Source: Litomosoides sigmodontis
Taxonomy: Eukaryota > Nematoda > Chromadorea > Rhabditida > Onchocercidae
Direction: 5' to 3'
Assembly: GCA_963070105.1 (NCBI GenBank)
Contig: OY718804.1
Location: 3,016,817 to 3,080,816, forward strand
DNA: 64,000 nt
Part shown: positions 51,087 through 64,000 of the stretch, piece by piece
Position numbering within the stretch: the stretch's first letter is position 1
How the letters are laid out: each line of letters begins with the position of its first letter
Translations under genes and position numbers: made by a program
The notes under the pieces: generated by a model
What the model was told of the DNA's origin: nothing
The model's database searches: none
Seen by the model: only the letters and a program-made list of their open reading frames with translations

Positions 51087-51769
51087 CCTTTTTGTCTTGT
51101 GAAACATTCATTTTTATACCTTCGCCCTCGTACTCACTGGAAAATATCTAATGAAAAGGTTGGATTTCATTGACGAAGTAGAGGATGTGCACGCACACGT
51201 ACACGTACCCACGTACACTTCCTCTCACACTCAGAGCAAACGTGAAAAGAATGTCATATTTAAATGTCAGACTGACTGATAGATGTGAGGTGGAAAGGAA
51301 AAGAAACTGATTGGAAGAGATAGATGGAATAATTGAAGCTTTAGTGGTATGCTTAGGCGTAAAATTATTCATTTACTTCAGTATAACACCAATTATGCAT
51401 TTTAGTTAAATGTTTAAATTGTAAAAATTTATTAATTTTTTTGGCTAATTTGATAAAAATTTTAAATTTAACTGATAGCAGGAGTGAAAAGGTAGCAAAA
51501 AAATTCACAAGAATTCTTATTATCGTATCACTTCTTCACAAATTGATTTAACACTTATTTAAATATATTCCAGATATTGTTGTTCAATTTCATCCAAATT
51601 CTTTTATCTAATTTGAAAATATTTTAAAAGTTAAATGAATTTCATGCAATTGACTGGGAAGGATAACAAACGCTGCTAACATATATATGTTAGTTCTTCT
51701 TTTTTTGTACTAACTAACTTAGGTAAATTGAATCTTTCCACGATTTTATCAACTTATAGAGAAATTGAT

Positions 51770-51962
51770 ACTATTACTATTACTATTATTATTCCTATTA
51801 CTATTGCTATTACTATTACTATTACTATTACTATTGCTATTACTATTACTATTACTATTACTATTACTATTACTATTACTATTACTATTACTATTACTAT
51901 TACTATTACTATTACTATTACTATTACTATTACTATTACTACATTACTACTACTGCTACTAT
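51770..51962. repeat. (TATTAC)n hexanucleotide array
   Basis: About 190 bp of TATTAC with a few TATTGC units at the 5' side. It ends in ACT/GCT units. Confidence 0.95.
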
Positions 51963-52284
51963 TACTGCAATTTCACTATTTTTGCAAAAATAAATTGAAT
52001 GAAGATGTTTAAAGATTGGAAAAGTTGATTTGTTGTTGTAAACTGATGTATTGGTTAAATTTTAAAGAGAGGAAATTTTGGAAGTAGGCTCTCTCAGCTG
52101 GTAGGGTTGAGCGAGATAGGTACAAAATTATATGAGACAGGTGTTGAATGTAACATCTGGCAAGCAAGAGTTTCTTCACTTAGCTTCTTCACAGGATGAA
52201 TTGGAAAGAGGAAAAAGGAAAAATGAATGAAAAGTGAGATAATATATTCGGGAGTGTGCTTCTTCTCTTTCGCCCTCTTTCCCT

Positions 52285-52311
52285 TTCTCTCTCTCTCTCT
52301 CTCTCTCTCCT
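52285..52311. repeat. (CT)n array
   Basis: CT run of about 26 bp, pyrimidines on the plus strand. Confidence 0.88.
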
Positions 52312-52887
52312 TCATCCTCTCCCTCTCATTCTTCTTCTTGTAAAACTACTGAATTCACATCGTTCTTTTCATCAAACATTTTCTTTCACTCATCCTCCTT
52401 CACCACCTTCTTCCTTTCTTCCTTTCAGTCCATTCATTTCAACACGACGATAGCTTAGTTGGAGAATAAACTAACACAGATAATAAGGTCATAGAGAGAA
52501 GGAGCGGGAGAGGAAGAGGAGAGAAGAGAATGAAACGATAGCATCACAATGGCTGACTTAGAACCTGAGTTAGAGAGAACTTTGAGAATTTTAGTTTAGT
52601 TTAGAAATTTTGAAATTTATCTTCCGCAACTGCACTCGTATATTTCTATTTCTGCTAGTTGTTGCAGTTATAAGTTCTCCTCAACCGATAACCTCCTATC
52701 ATCATCATCACCATCCCTCCATCGATATAATAGCTTTAAAATTTTTGCAAATGAAAGCAAAATTTTGCAGATTATAGCTTTCACTCATTTCACTTTACCA
52801 ATTCGTTCCTTCAGCCTAATACTTCCACTTCCCGGTTACGTTATGTTACACAGTTAAAATGATGTTAAAAATTTTCCCCTCTTCTCT

Positions 52888-52888
<1 letters not shown>

Positions 52889-52923
<35 letters not shown>
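52889..52923. repeat. (CT)n array
   Basis: Pure CT run of about 33 bp, pyrimidines on the plus strand. Confidence 0.9.
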
Positions 52924-52925
<2 letters not shown>

Positions 52926-53255
52926 CCTCTTCTACTTGGTAAAATTGATCATTGCCAAAATCTTTTAGCAATGAAAATGCAGTAAAGCATAGATAAATAT
53001 TATTCGTATTAGTTTTAGAAATAAGAGATAAATCTAGCATCTATCTGGTTTCTAGCATAATAAGGAATGGGTAAAATTGAAAAAATTAGATAAAAAAATT
53101 AATTAATTTAAACATTTTATAATTTAATATTGAATATTAGATTGTAAAGATAAATTCCTACAATTTACTCTCATTTTCTCGTCTTTGCAATTCGACAATG
53201 TTAAATTATAAAATTTAAGTAAAAAAAAAAAAAGCGAACATAAAGAAATGAGCTA

Positions 53256-53279
53256 ATATATATATATATATATATATAA
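53256..53279. repeat. (TA)n array
   Basis: Short pure TA run of about 22 bp. Confidence 0.85.
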
Positions 53280-55848
53280 TATTATCAGTGTATTTGGTAA
53301 TGTTTTAATTTAAAAAAATTTTACAATTTCTAAAAAATTTTTCAATTTAAACCTTTTCTAAATAAACGATAAACAAACAGCAGCAAAACGACGATGTGTT
53401 AGGCTTATTTCCATAATGCTTTAAAGAAAGCAAAATCAAACAAGGAAAAAATCCACTTGAAATGTTATTTTTAACAAGCAAAAAATAAATTTCATACAGG
53501 GAACAATAATTTTTTTGATGTGAAAATTTTACAAAATATCACATAATCATTTAAAATTTCAATTTATCAACAACAACAACAACAACAATGATGATGATTT
53601 CCATTAAAGTAACCTATAAAAATTACAAAGTATGTATTAATTAAGTGAATGATGGAGAAAAAATGAAGAAATAAATAAGTATAACTTTGAAATGCATTGG
53701 GAATAGAGATGTGAAGCATTGGCATGATACATGAGACGTTGCTTTTACAAATGAATTAGTTAATTTTACACTCAATTTAGTAAAATCTAGTTCTAGTTCC
53801 ATGCATCAGAAAAAAAAAGGGGAAGAAAAAAGTGGGAAATTATAGATCTGGTTAGTATAGTATCATTCATATATTTTAGACAATATAATATGAAATTAAA
53901 TTCTTCTTCTTACTATTATTATCATCATTATTTTTCATTGATTAGCAAATACAAACAATAGATTGCAATAGATTTTATTAATTAGAAAAAAAAAGTTACA
54001 TTTTTTCTTTTAATTATTCAAAAATTCAATATATGATGAAAATACAACTGCTAACTTCCCCTTCGCTTATCTTCTTCATTTTTCTTTTATAATATTTAAT
54101 TCAATTTTATTACTATTAAAATGCAACAATTTCACTCACAGTGAATAATAACTTTGCAAAGAAAAAAAACAATTGAAATGCTTTTTTTTTATGAGTAAGT
54201 AAAAAAAAAAGAAAAGAGAAAAAGAAAGGAAAATAATTGTCAAGTAGTAAGAGAATGAAAATAATTTTAGCATTTCCATTTTCATTTCCTTTTAAAAGAT
54301 ATAATTCTGCAGGAAAAAAAAGAGAGAAAAAAAGAGCAGAAAGAGTGCTAGGAAGAAATGGTTTGCAAAAAATGAAGAAAGAAAAAAAGCATATAAAGCT
54401 GAAAAATATGACGTCTTCTCTCTCACTCATCCGAAATGAAAAACGATCGGAAGGAGGAAAAAAGCGGTGGAAAAAAGCCCGAGGAGGCATTTCACAGATG
54501 TATATGGTTTTTCACATTTCAATGTGAAAAGCAAGTTTTCGCATCTCACACCACAATGTGCCAACAAAATCATATCATTGTTGTATTTGTATGAAAGAAG
54601 ACGATGATAATAATAGCAATAAAACTATATTTTTGCATATGCATGCTTTAAAGAAAAAAAAACGACGAAATAATTCAATCATTTAAATAATTTATTCAAA
54701 TTAATTTTTAAAAAAAAAAAAAGAGAGAGAGAAAGAACTCCCTCAAATCTATGAAAATTGCTGTTGTTGAATGTTCAAAAATATCACAACACATTTTGCT
54801 CGATTTGTGTGCACCACTCATTCAATGGTATGTATTTTGATGGAAGTGAAATTTATTAAAATGTTTTTTTATGTTTATTTCTGAAATTAAAATGTAAACT
54901 GTCAATATGTGTTATAAAATAAAATTACATAATAGTAATGATAATGGCAACAATGATAATGATAACGCTAGTGATATATTTATTGTAAATAATAGTAATG
55001 TATTTAATAATAGTAATATATTTGCTCAGTTACCTTACTCCATTTATTTATTAATTAGCAATTACGACGTAACTCTAATTACTTTTCAAATGTCTTTAAA
55101 CAGAGGACGAGGATGTGCACTAATAATGAAGTGACCATTGAAGTGACCATTGAAGATGTAAAGACGTAATAGCCTAATGATGATTATCAGAAACCTCTAC
55201 TGCTGCCACTGAAAAGAGTAAAAAGGGAGAGGAAGAGCAGTTATAGCACAATATGCAAATATCATTACTGGTTGTAGCTGAAAGATGAAATTTATGAAAA
55301 TCAGATTACAAACATTATTTGTTTTGAGTTTCGCTCAATACATTTTGCAACTCTTTTGAAATGAATGAATAATCCGCTTTGCAATTGCAATATCATCAAA
55401 ATTCCATTTCTGTAGTTACCCATTTTTCCTGTAATTTTTACTGTTACCTATATTACTTTACTTTACAATTACTATCAACTTGTTGTGGTTTTTTTTTCTT
55501 AAAAAACGAAAAAAAATTGGAGAGGAGATGAGATGAGATGCTTCTTCGCATGTATATTTTGCAAAAATTTTACAGTTAATTTTATCACTTAAAATAAAAT
55601 GAGCAGTTGTTTTAAGCCGACGATATTATTTTGATGTAAAAGATGTTTTAATTAATTGGAAAAATGCAAAGTGATAGCGTAGTGTGAAAGTTACGATTAA
55701 TTTGGAGCAAATTGATAAACATGCTAAAATGATGCACACACCAAATCAATTGGAAATATAAGCTGAATTTGAATAATTACTAAACAATCTACATTGCAGA
55801 CTTGAATGAACTACATGAAATTCAACTGACATAAAAATAAATAAGTAT

Positions 55849-55873
55849 TGCTGCTGCTGCTGCTGCTGCTGCA
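55849..55873. repeat. (GCT)n run
   Basis: Eight GCT/CTG units in noncoding sequence. Confidence 0.88.
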
Positions 55874-57180
55874 GGGAAGTTTAAATTATTCAAAATATCT
55901 GATTAGATATTTCAGATGATATAAAAAGTATCACATTGAAATTTTGCTCAGTTTAATCAATATGTTTGTATTAGCTATCTCAATCATTCTTAAGTTTAAC
56001 TTTAGCAACGATAGTGCTACTACCTACATATTTGATAAGATAATGAAATGTGAAAGAAATTGCAAAAGTTGAATTTGTTGCAATTAACCTTCGCACTATA
56101 TCATATATTGCAATTTGATAAGTGCTAGTAGCAAAGATTTGAAACATCAAAGGAAAACCGGTATGATATGAACACTGAGTGCTGCGCATTTCTACCTCAC
56201 TCCTTCTACGCACCGCTTTCTTCCATCTTTTATTTGAACAAAAAAAAAAGCAGAAAGTGGGAAGCATTAGGAAGTTGCAAATTAAATGTTAAATGAAATA
56301 GACAATTATTTACTAGTTACATTTAAATGGCTAAACGAAATATCACATTATGAGATTTAAAAGGTAATAAAATCCCTTTTTTAAAGTAATTATCTATGAT
56401 GAAAATAAAACACACATTTTGAGGTATTGTAAGGGAATGGATGTATGTAAAAGGATGGAAGATAATTGTTGCCTTAGTGAATTGAAATAATGTAGAAAAT
56501 AAAAAAAAAACAAAACAAAATCTTTCAGTGGTAAATTTTTTGTTTGAGATAGAAAACAGATAAGATAGATGTATGCGTGGTTATTAGGCGCACATGTAGG
56601 TATCGCATAGTTGCGCCATAAATTATAAAAAAAATAATAATAATAATATATGGGTGAGAGAAACCTGTATTTGAATAAGCTGAAAGTTATAAACTGTGTC
56701 GTAGCATTTTCATGAGAAATAACTTTGTTGTAATTTCTACTACCAACGAATAGTTTCGCTTTTTTTTTTACATTTTTTTTTCTGCCGTTGTCTTCAATTG
56801 AATGAACGCTTCGTGTGGATTAGAGTATGAGAGAGGAATTGAATTCACTCACAATTCACAATTATGAATCATAGAAGTGACCTGTAGTTGCAATTGCCAA
56901 GCAAACTCAACAGCTAATAGAATGCAATAGATAAAGTTGCAATTTGATAATTAAAATGATATTTTAATTGCTGCTAGTAATAAAAATTCCTATAACTAAA
57001 GGGAAAAAGTAGCCATGAGATGAGACTAACCGATGACCGATAGTAATTTCGACTTAATTTGTTTGAGAAGAGATGAGAAAGTGAGGATTAGACAGGAAGA
57101 GCTTCGAAGAAAGGAATTTCAGTAGTAGAAAATAGGAAATGAAGGAATGCATCCTTTCGTTGACATGAAGAGGAGTACTA

Positions 57181-57756
<576 letters not shown>

Positions 57757-58471
57757 AAAATTTTGCAAAACAGTTTGAAGGAAAGCACGAAGTGATGCCT
57801 GCGCTCTGATTAGGATCCAAAGGCTTCTTCTTCTTACCTTTATGAATTAAAAATGCTTTCAACACAAATTACTTACCTAATGCTTTTCACAAACATCTAA
57901 CACACACACACACAGCTCTAAATTCGTTTTAATACCGTATAACTTTTAGATTTCACGTAATGCTGCATACTTTGCAAATTAGCTTTTTCACCTTTTAATG
58001 TTTACAAAGCATTAAAAAAATAAAAAAATTAAGCATTGATGTATAATAATTTATGAAATTGCACAAAACATTAAATAAAATTATTTGCATAAAAACAAAT
58101 AAAATATTGCACGAAAGATTAACAAATGCAATATTTTAACATTACCAATAATAGCATAAATGATAAGTGAAAGAAAAAAAATAAGGAAGATGCCCATTTG
58201 CTTGTATAAAATATATTTAATTAAAGTTAAAAGCAATAACAGAAAAAAAAGAGTAAGTTGATAATTTCAATTGATCAAAACTAAGTAATTGTGAGATAGT
58301 AAAGACAGATATAAATTAAAATTTAACATCTATGCAAGAAAAGAAGATTAACAATAGAAGTCGCAAATAGCAGTTAATGAAAGAGTTCTGCAATTTTACT
58401 TAATTAAAACAATTGATTGTTGCTTTATGACTTTTATTACAAATATATTTATATATATATAAATACCATAA

Positions 58472-58680
58472 TACGTTCTGTTGTACAACCGATACGCTTT
58501 GCTATAAAACGAATACGCTTTACGTGCCCGACGTATACGTGTTGTTGTACAACGCATACACTTTGCATTACAAGTTTTGCTGTACAACGGATACGTTTTA
58601 CTGTACGTACAACGGATGCGTATTGTTGTACAAGGGACACGCTTCGCTCTGCAACGTTTTGCTGTACAACGATTAAAGTT
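58472..58680. repeat. CpG-containing degenerate minisatellite (tgtacaacggatacg family)
   Basis: Around seven copies of a unit resembling tgttgtacaacggatacgct, spaced about 20-36 bp and variably truncated. Each has a TGTACA palindrome and one or more CpG, in contrast to the surrounding AT-rich DNA. Open frames persist on both strands because the unit lacks stops. Confidence 0.8.
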
Positions 58681-58840
58681 TATGAGAAGAGTAAAAGAGG
58701 AAGAATGGGAAAAAAAAGGAAAGGAAAATGAGGAAGAAAGGAAGAATCGGATGAATCTGAAGGCTAGGAAGAAGTGGCCATGATGAAGAGGAGACAAGTT
58801 GAGGCATTTTTTGGCTGGTAGAAATTGGTTTGGTCTGAGT

Positions 58841-58868
58841 TGTGTGTGTGTGTGTGTGTGTGTGTGTC
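58841..58868. repeat. (TG)n array
   Basis: Pure TG run of about 26 bp. Confidence 0.9.
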
Positions 58869-60799
58869 AGAGTCTGTTTGCTTATATATAGCATGCATAC
58901 GTGTCTGTCTATCCTCAAGAAATGAGTGTACGTGTGCCAACGGCCTATATTGATTTGCACAAAAGTAAAATGGGTAAAGTACTTGTGGCTCTACGCTTCC
59001 TTTTGCTTCTTTCCTGGATAATGCTTTCCTCTTCCTTCCTTCCTTTTTTTTTGGAAGAGAAGGGAAGAAAAAAAAACGGAAAAACGGCCTAAGCCCTGTC
59101 TCCTATATTAGTGTTTTATGCATACACATGCATAAGTGAGATGAGTTGAAGACGTAAGACGTTGTAGAGATTCGAAGCTATATGAGAGGAGAAAAATTTT
59201 TTCATACATCTACTTCACTCCACTCCAATGATACTATCAATTTTGCTTTTTCTTCAAAAAAACAAAAACAAAAACAAAATTGAAACCTTTTTGTGTCGTC
59301 CGCCCAAATCACCACCTCTCATCTCTTCCTCACATCAACTGAATGATTAATTCAATCTTACTTTACGCTAGCCTCACTCCTCACTGATAACTTAGTCAAT
59401 TTCCATCATCACAATCTACTCACCAATCTTCCTCCTCCACATCATCATCATCTTAGACTCACTCACCACACTTGTCATCTTTTATTGAGCCAAGTGTAGC
59501 ACATGCATGTTTGGTGCAAATAAGTCTGATTTCACTTAGGCCTATTCATTTGCATATGTAACGAATATGTGTGAGTGCAGCGGAAGATTGTCCTACACTT
59601 TTAGGTTCTTTACTTCTTCCGCCGATTCACTTCCTACTAGTTATTACTTACTTGTTCATTCCAACTCGGATTTGCATGTTTGGCAAATCTTTCTGAGTGC
59701 AAACTGCTTCTTCCTAATTTCAAACTTTGACAGAAATGAAAAAGAATAATGCAAAAGAGGGCAATATAGCATTGTTTGGACATTTTCGAAATTAATCCTT
59801 CCTTATTATTATCATTATTATTACTATTGTTAATTTAATCGGTCTTACTACTACGAATGTGTGAAAATTTTAAATTATCATTCTAGAAAAATAGCTAAAA
59901 TAGAGGCTTCGCTTCATGAAACACTTCAATTGTTTCAAGCATGAAGAAAATCATTTTAAAAAGACTTTATGATTTATTCGATATTACTATTGTGAATACA
60001 ATAGTATTGTTAGCACAACAATTCCAAATGATAGTAGCAAATGAGAGAATTAATAATCAATTTAGCATTGGTATATATTAAAATTATCACACCGCAAATT
60101 GCTACCACTTGTCCGATAATGATAATTGCTGATAATGATAAGATATCATGCTTATTAATGATAGATATAGTTATACATTAAAAAAAAGAAGGGAAACATC
60201 TGTTGCACCACCAATCACACCTCAGTATTCATTATTTCTCTCATCATAATCACCAACAAGCATTAATTATCTTATCACTATTATCACATATTATCATTAT
60301 CAGAGTGGCACCTAGCAAATAATTCACAATTGTGATTTCAAAATATCATTTGGAACAAAAATATTTTGCAACACTATCACTTATCATCATTATTTGCCAA
60401 AGTTGCTACTCATCTTTTATCAATTTTCAAACTCAAGCGGTACACACGCACGTACGCACGCGCATCCATCTTGCAGAATTTAATATGACTGTGTGACTGT
60501 TTAGTTTTGATTTGATTGCAAATGCCAGCAACGCCGTTTACGCCTTCGGTACTTTTGTTTACTTTCGATAATAAAATTTTGAGCTGTTACGTGACATTGG
60601 TAGGGTGAGGAAATGTTTTGAGATATCTATCACTTCTTATTATACTACACCTTTTCTTTTTTTTTTTTAATTTTAAAACTTTTACTACTACTATTTGCGT
60701 GCATTAAATTAGTGTTGCTAACAGGAAAAGTAATTGATTTGCAGAATTTTTTTTTTTAATAAACAAAATTTTCATCCCTAAAATGACACTGTTCATCTA

Positions 60800-60818
60800 G
60801 GCTAGGCTAGGCTAGTCT
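60800..60818. repeat. (AGGCT)n pentanucleotide run
   Basis: About three to four taggc/aggct units in tandem. Confidence 0.8.
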
Positions 60819-62663
60819 TATGCCATTTGTATAAGACAAGTCTAATTCGCCATTCCAAAAGGCTTTATTAACTAACAAGCATAAGAAATGAGTGAGATTC
60901 AATAAAAAGTAGTAAATTAATAATTAGTGTTTTTTTTTTCTTTTTGCTTTATCATGAAGAAGTGAAAGAGGCAGAAAGGAAGTTGAATACAATCTCAAAT
61001 TTGCAAGTATTAATTAATTTTCAAAATATAATATATGACAAATACAATTAGACTTTTTCCTCTACCACTTGTTGTTCACTTGTAATTTCAATATTTTGAC
61101 GTGATGGAAGAGACACTGTAAAAAGTGTAATACCATATTTACCATTCTAATTCCAATTTGTAAGGGTAAGTGGAATGTCGATTTCAAAACAAATTAGCAT
61201 AAGTTATATCGGAGTATACGACTGGTAATTTCCTCTTTTCAAATTAACTACAATCAAAAAGTAATAATCCTTCTCACTTCATTTTATGATAATTATTTCA
61301 GTAACAGTAGCAAATCACTTCGTAAATTAGAACCAATTTCTCAAGCATTCAAAAAACTAAAACATTTAAACCGAACAACAAATATTAAGGAACTGAATTG
61401 AATTCCTCCTTTTAAAGCGGTATGTTTTTGAAATTCTCTAATATTTGATGAAAATTTTCCGAGATATTTATTTTTTAAAAAAAAAAAACTTTTACTTTAA
61501 AATACAAAATTGCCGGTTTCATATGCTCAAATGAATTTAATTATTACCGTTTGATAATAATTTTAAAATGATTGAAGGTAATTTCAAAATGAAATTTGGA
61601 GAAAAGAAAAGTGTAATAACGTATGCTAAGGCATCCTTCAAAATTAGAATATCCAATCCAAAAAAGGTTGAACATGAAAATTCCAAAACAAAAAAAAAAA
61701 AGAAATCTTACAACAACCAAAACATTTTCATACAATGGTAAAAATACATTTTCAATTATTGCATAAAATGGTTGGTGGTTTTTTTTCGATAAAATTAATA
61801 AATTACTTATTGAAATGATCAAATTTACTTATCATTAAAAAAAGGAAACAAGGTAGTACGTTTGCACAGTATACTTTGCCACTGAACAATATAAATGGTA
61901 ACGTTAATGAAAACAAAAAACAATATAATTGATGATAATTTATGAATAGGTAAAATTTGAAATTAATGAATATCATAGTAAAAAGAGAAATAATCTTTCA
62001 CAGCAACTATCTCATCCACATTTTATTAAATTTAATTCCCAAATTTAAAATTGTAACTAAAATTATCATATAGCTTATTCCTGTACGAAGGAAAAGTTGC
62101 TAAACAAAGGCAAACCCATTCTCCTACATTTATGACTGACTGACTAACTGAACGGAAAAAATAAAAAATTGTTTTATTTTTTTTTTATTTTTAAAATTTT
62201 TTTCCTCGTTCGTTCGAGATTTTTGCTGTTCGCTTTTCTATAAATGTTGCTGGCAAAGTGAAAAGGTAAAACTGTCATTTAAGTTTTACAATGGAAAGCG
62301 AAGAAGAGGAGGAAGAGCTCTTTGTAATTTCATACAATAACCAAAAAGTGTGATTTGTAAGTGATTCCTTTTTTTCAAAAAAAAAAAAAAAGAAAGTTAT
62401 AACTAAAATGTAGGAAAAAAAATGATCATTGTATTGCATTAAATAAAAAGTCACCTTTAATTTTCTCTCTATCTTCCCCTCTCTCTCTCTCTTTCTCTTT
62501 CTCTTATTTTTCCTATTTTTCCTTTAATCTTTTTCTCTAGCTTAAATCAATTCCATCATCTTTTCACTCCTTTTACTCAAACTTTTATCATATCGTATAA
62601 ATGAAATAAAACTTGCAATACCTATAAATATTTCGTCTTATTACTGTAATCATACATGCATAC

Positions 62664-62726
62664 AGACACACACACACACACACACGCACAGACAGACAGA
62701 CAGATACAGACACACACGCACACAGG
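62664..62726. repeat. (CA)n / (GACA)n compound array
   Basis: CA run, then GACA units, then a second CA run with CG interruptions. Confidence 0.88.
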
Positions 62727-62847
62727 TAAGATAGATATTAATGTTTATACAGTTGAAATAAGATGATTAACCGAGCTTTTATTACGAAGCGCATGCAATA
62801 GCAATGATTTTATTTTGTGATTCCTTTCATTATCGAAGCAACGACGT

Positions 62848-62905
62848 GCACACACACACACGCACGCGCACGCATACGTGCAGACACACACACACACACA
62901 CACAT
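62848..62905. repeat. (CA)n with CG-rich interruptions
   Basis: CA runs flank a cgcacgcgcacgcatacg segment. Confidence 0.88.
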
Positions 62906-63046
62906 ATTGAACATTGAATATTGAAGTAAGTAAACAACAGTTTCGGATGATATATTTGTAAAGCATGGAAAAGGGTACACACAAATCATCTCTCCATAGA
63001 TGATAAAAATCTTCCATGCAAACGCATATCATATGATACGTATGTG

Positions 63047-63048
<2 letters not shown>

Positions 63049-63120
<72 letters not shown>

Positions 63121-63125
63121 CGTGC
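63049..63125. repeat. (TG)n array
   Basis: About 65 bp of pure TG ending in GCGTGCGTGCG. It is the reverse complement of the CA array 150 bp upstream. Confidence 0.93.
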
Positions 63126-63531
63126 GAGCCTTATCATTTCGCAACCAATTCAATAGAAGTAGTTGAAAAGTATGAATTTTATAAACTGAAATCCTACTGA
63201 TTAACTGATATTATCATCAGTGATAATAAGTGTGATTATCACTAGTTCGTTTGTCATAATAACGATGATGATAATCGCTATAGCAGTGAAGAGTGCTTTA
63301 AAGCGTTAATTCATCTGCGAGGTAATTTTGGTTCTTTCACTTCAACATTAATACTCATCATTAATCACTAATTAATCCTACTTAGTGAAATTAATAGATT
63401 AGTTTTATCGTTTCCATACATTCATTTCCAATGAATAATGATTTTGTGAAATTTGAATTGAATCCTATCTGGAATGATTGATTAAATTATTGCTAATTTA
63501 TTAATTAATAATCCAATTATTGTGTGAAAGA

Positions 63532-63571
63532 GAGGGAAAGGGAAAGGGAAAGGGAGAGAGAGAGAGAGAGA
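63532..63571. repeat. (GGGAAA)n / (GA)n purine run
   Basis: Three to four agggaa units grade into a GA run on the plus strand. Confidence 0.85.
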
Positions 63572-63619
63572 AAAAAAGAGCAAAGCAGTGAAGGAGTATT
63601 TTGACTGAAAAAAAAGAGA

Positions 63620-63648
63620 GACTGAATTGAATTGAATTGAATTGAATA
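63620..63648. repeat. (GAATT)n pentanucleotide run
   Basis: About five tandem ttgaa/gaatt units. Confidence 0.88.
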
Positions 63649-63746
63649 CCTTTGAGAGGTTGTGTTGCAGCTGATTCGATGATAATGCTTGCTCGGGTTA
63701 TCTATCGTTCCACACCGACAGCTTTTCTACAATAGCTGCTCCACCG

Positions 63747-63749
<3 letters not shown>

Positions 63750-63797
<48 letters not shown>
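63750..63797. repeat. (TG)n array
   Basis: About 46 bp of pure TG near the right edge. Confidence 0.92.
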
Positions 63798-63799
<2 letters not shown>

Positions 63800-64000
63800 A
63801 TTCACATTCATACCACCCGCAAACACATTCATACCGATTGAGAAAGCCGTACACTAACTACATCGGTTAGCTTTCAAAATACATTTTTGAAATTTAATTT
63901 TACATTAGCTGTACAGTGTGATTTTGTTTAGAGCACTTTTAACGTAGTAAAAAATAATCCTTATGAAATAGACGAAATTACAATCACATTTATGCCAAAT

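Noticed and set aside
54237..54527. Lys-rich 96-residue frame
   Set aside because: Low-complexity A-rich DNA; no conserved motif.
58472..58680. CRISPR-like array
   Set aside because: Repeat units are diverged and spacing is irregular, and the context is eukaryotic.
58396..58797. Overlapping 104- and 133-residue frames on both strands
   Set aside because: They follow the minisatellite unit on both strands and reflect lack of stops in the repeat, not coding.

Overview
The window is eukaryotic nuclear DNA, most likely from a nematode. Its AT content is roughly 70% by eye. Genes carry many short exons with GT-AG introns, and acceptors are of the ttttcag/tttag type. The P4-ATPase matches the TAT-1 class, and acceptor-like sites sit just upstream of two start codons, as expected for spliced-leader addition. 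Frequent introns of 100-400 bp and long simple repeats suggest a clade III (spirurid/filarial) worm, but the species cannot be fixed from the sequence. All gene models were assembled by hand from splice sites, reading phase and family recognition; no search was run.

Layout. (1) 1-994, plus strand: the 3' end of an EPAC/RapGEF-type Rap exchange factor. (2) 2221-7481, minus strand: TMEM209, an inner-nuclear-membrane and nuclear-pore-linked protein, 13 exons. (3) 8330-9965, minus strand: SPRING1/C12orf49-like, the Golgi regulator of site-1 protease and SREBP, 5 exons. (4) 12819-23255, plus strand: a complete ATP8A/TAT-1 phosphatidylserine flippase, 24 exons. (5) 27548-35084, minus strand: a host gene derived from a hAT transposase (BED zinc finger plus hAT dimerisation domain), 18 exons, about 1130 residues. 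(6) 35085-64000: about 29 kb with no recognisable exon. It is packed with simple repeats, including near-pure trinucleotide arrays of about 720, 400 and 530 bp, a 240-bp G-rich polypurine tract, and seven (CT)n arrays within 3.4 kb.

Organisation. EPAC and TMEM209 are convergent. SPRING1 and TMEM209 lie head-to-tail on the minus strand about 850 bp apart. SPRING1 and tat-1 are divergent across about 2.85 kb. tat-1 and the BED/hAT gene are convergent across about 4.3 kb. Apart from a shared membrane and lipid theme (flippase, SREBP regulator, nuclear-envelope protein), nothing ties the genes into one pathway.

Most notable: the domesticated hAT gene with a huge repeat-rich upstream desert, an 11-nt let-7 seed complement in its probable 3'UTR, three introns that keep frame only with GC-AG boundaries, and one 37-nt intron.
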